Shown: positions 42,551 through 42,551 of the stretch, in pieces
Layout of the letters: every line of letters starts with the position of its first letter
Position numbering within the stretch: the first letter of the stretch is position 1
Assembly: GCA_017302835.1 (NCBI GenBank)
Contig: JAFLCC010000023.1
Location: forward strand, 1-42,551
Source of the DNA: Deltaproteobacteria bacterium
GTDB lineage: Bacteria; Bdellovibrionota; Bdellovibrionia; Bdellovibrionales; Bdellovibrionaceae
DNA length: 42,551 nucleotides
Direction: 5' to 3'
Notes under the pieces: generated by a model
The model's input: the letters and a program-made list of their open reading frames with translations, nothing else
Told to the model about the DNA's origin: nothing
Database searches by the model: none
Made by a program: the position numbers and the translations under genes

Positions 42551-42551
42551 T

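Noticed and set aside
1-42551. Linear plasmid or phage with terminal inverted repeats
   Set aside because: The gene content is chromosomal (tRNAs, maeB, fad, dapD, lysA, murI), and there are no replication or phage structural genes. An assembly break in a repeat explains the ends better.
1-42551. CRISPR arrays or cas genes
   Set aside because: No regularly spaced repeats and no Cas-like proteins were seen.

Overview
The window is a 42.5 kb, AT-rich chromosomal segment of a Gram-negative bacterium. The Gram-negative assignment is firm: there is an Mla/MCE lipid-transport locus, diaminopimelate synthesis and recycling, lipoprotein signals and an outer-membrane barrel protein. The mix of many secreted proteins of unknown function, an orphan CpaF ATPase, an HD-GYP relic, secreted S8 and S1/P1 enzymes and a murein-peptide amidase next to dapD suggests a Bdellovibrio-like lineage (Bdellovibrionota). 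That placement is inference, not proof. Both window ends carry the same 125 bp in opposite orientation, which looks like a contig broken in a repeated sequence.

Left accessory part (1-5.3 kb): the tail of a RES-type toxin that follows the 125-bp repeat, a candidate immunity gene, a Phd-type antitoxin with a RelE/ParE-like toxin, a large secreted protein of unknown function, a decayed IS110 fragment and tRNA-Gly(GCC).

Core part (5.3-30 kb): a secreted S1/P1 nuclease; maeB; a two-gene beta-oxidation operon (thiolase plus hydratase/dehydrogenase); a lipoprotein; a CpaF ATPase; pgsA with a coupled small membrane protein; a long co-directional run of ybgC-like thioesterase, glpX, a RatA-like SRPBCC gene, two unknown genes, ridA, a DUF218 gene, mlaE-mlaF-mlaD and a LolC/E-like permease; a convergent mpaA-dapD pair; a Cys-rich lipoprotein; lysA; and a membrane gene - IMPDH-like gene - murI operon. 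MpaA, DapD, LysA and MurI all act on peptidoglycan amino acids (meso-DAP, D-Glu, L-Lys). The MlaF-like ATPase has lost or changed several normally conserved ABC residues.

Right accessory part (30-42.5 kb): an island that starts at tRNA-Leu(UAA). A serine recombinase overlaps the tRNA 3' end antisense and is preceded by a translationally coupled 55-aa ORF and by a non-coding stretch of strong nested hairpins. Then come a secreted subtilase, a HigBA system with a perfect palindromic operator, a roughly 420-nt strongly foldable sequence that is probably a structured RNA, an IS110 copy whose transposase is split at an A9 run, two secreted proteins (one TraB/TIKI-like), a frameshifted HD-GYP relic, and a DUF1428 - SRPBCC - VOC cluster divergent from a TetR regulator with an 18-bp palindrome between them. 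The VOC gene carries an in-frame TGA. The TetR transcript runs into a gene start that is cut off by the terminal repeat.

The most interesting leads are the structured RNA at about 35.33-35.76 kb, the tRNA-Leu recombinase module with its hairpin array, the shared 125-bp prefix with different tails at the two ends, and the degenerate MlaF.
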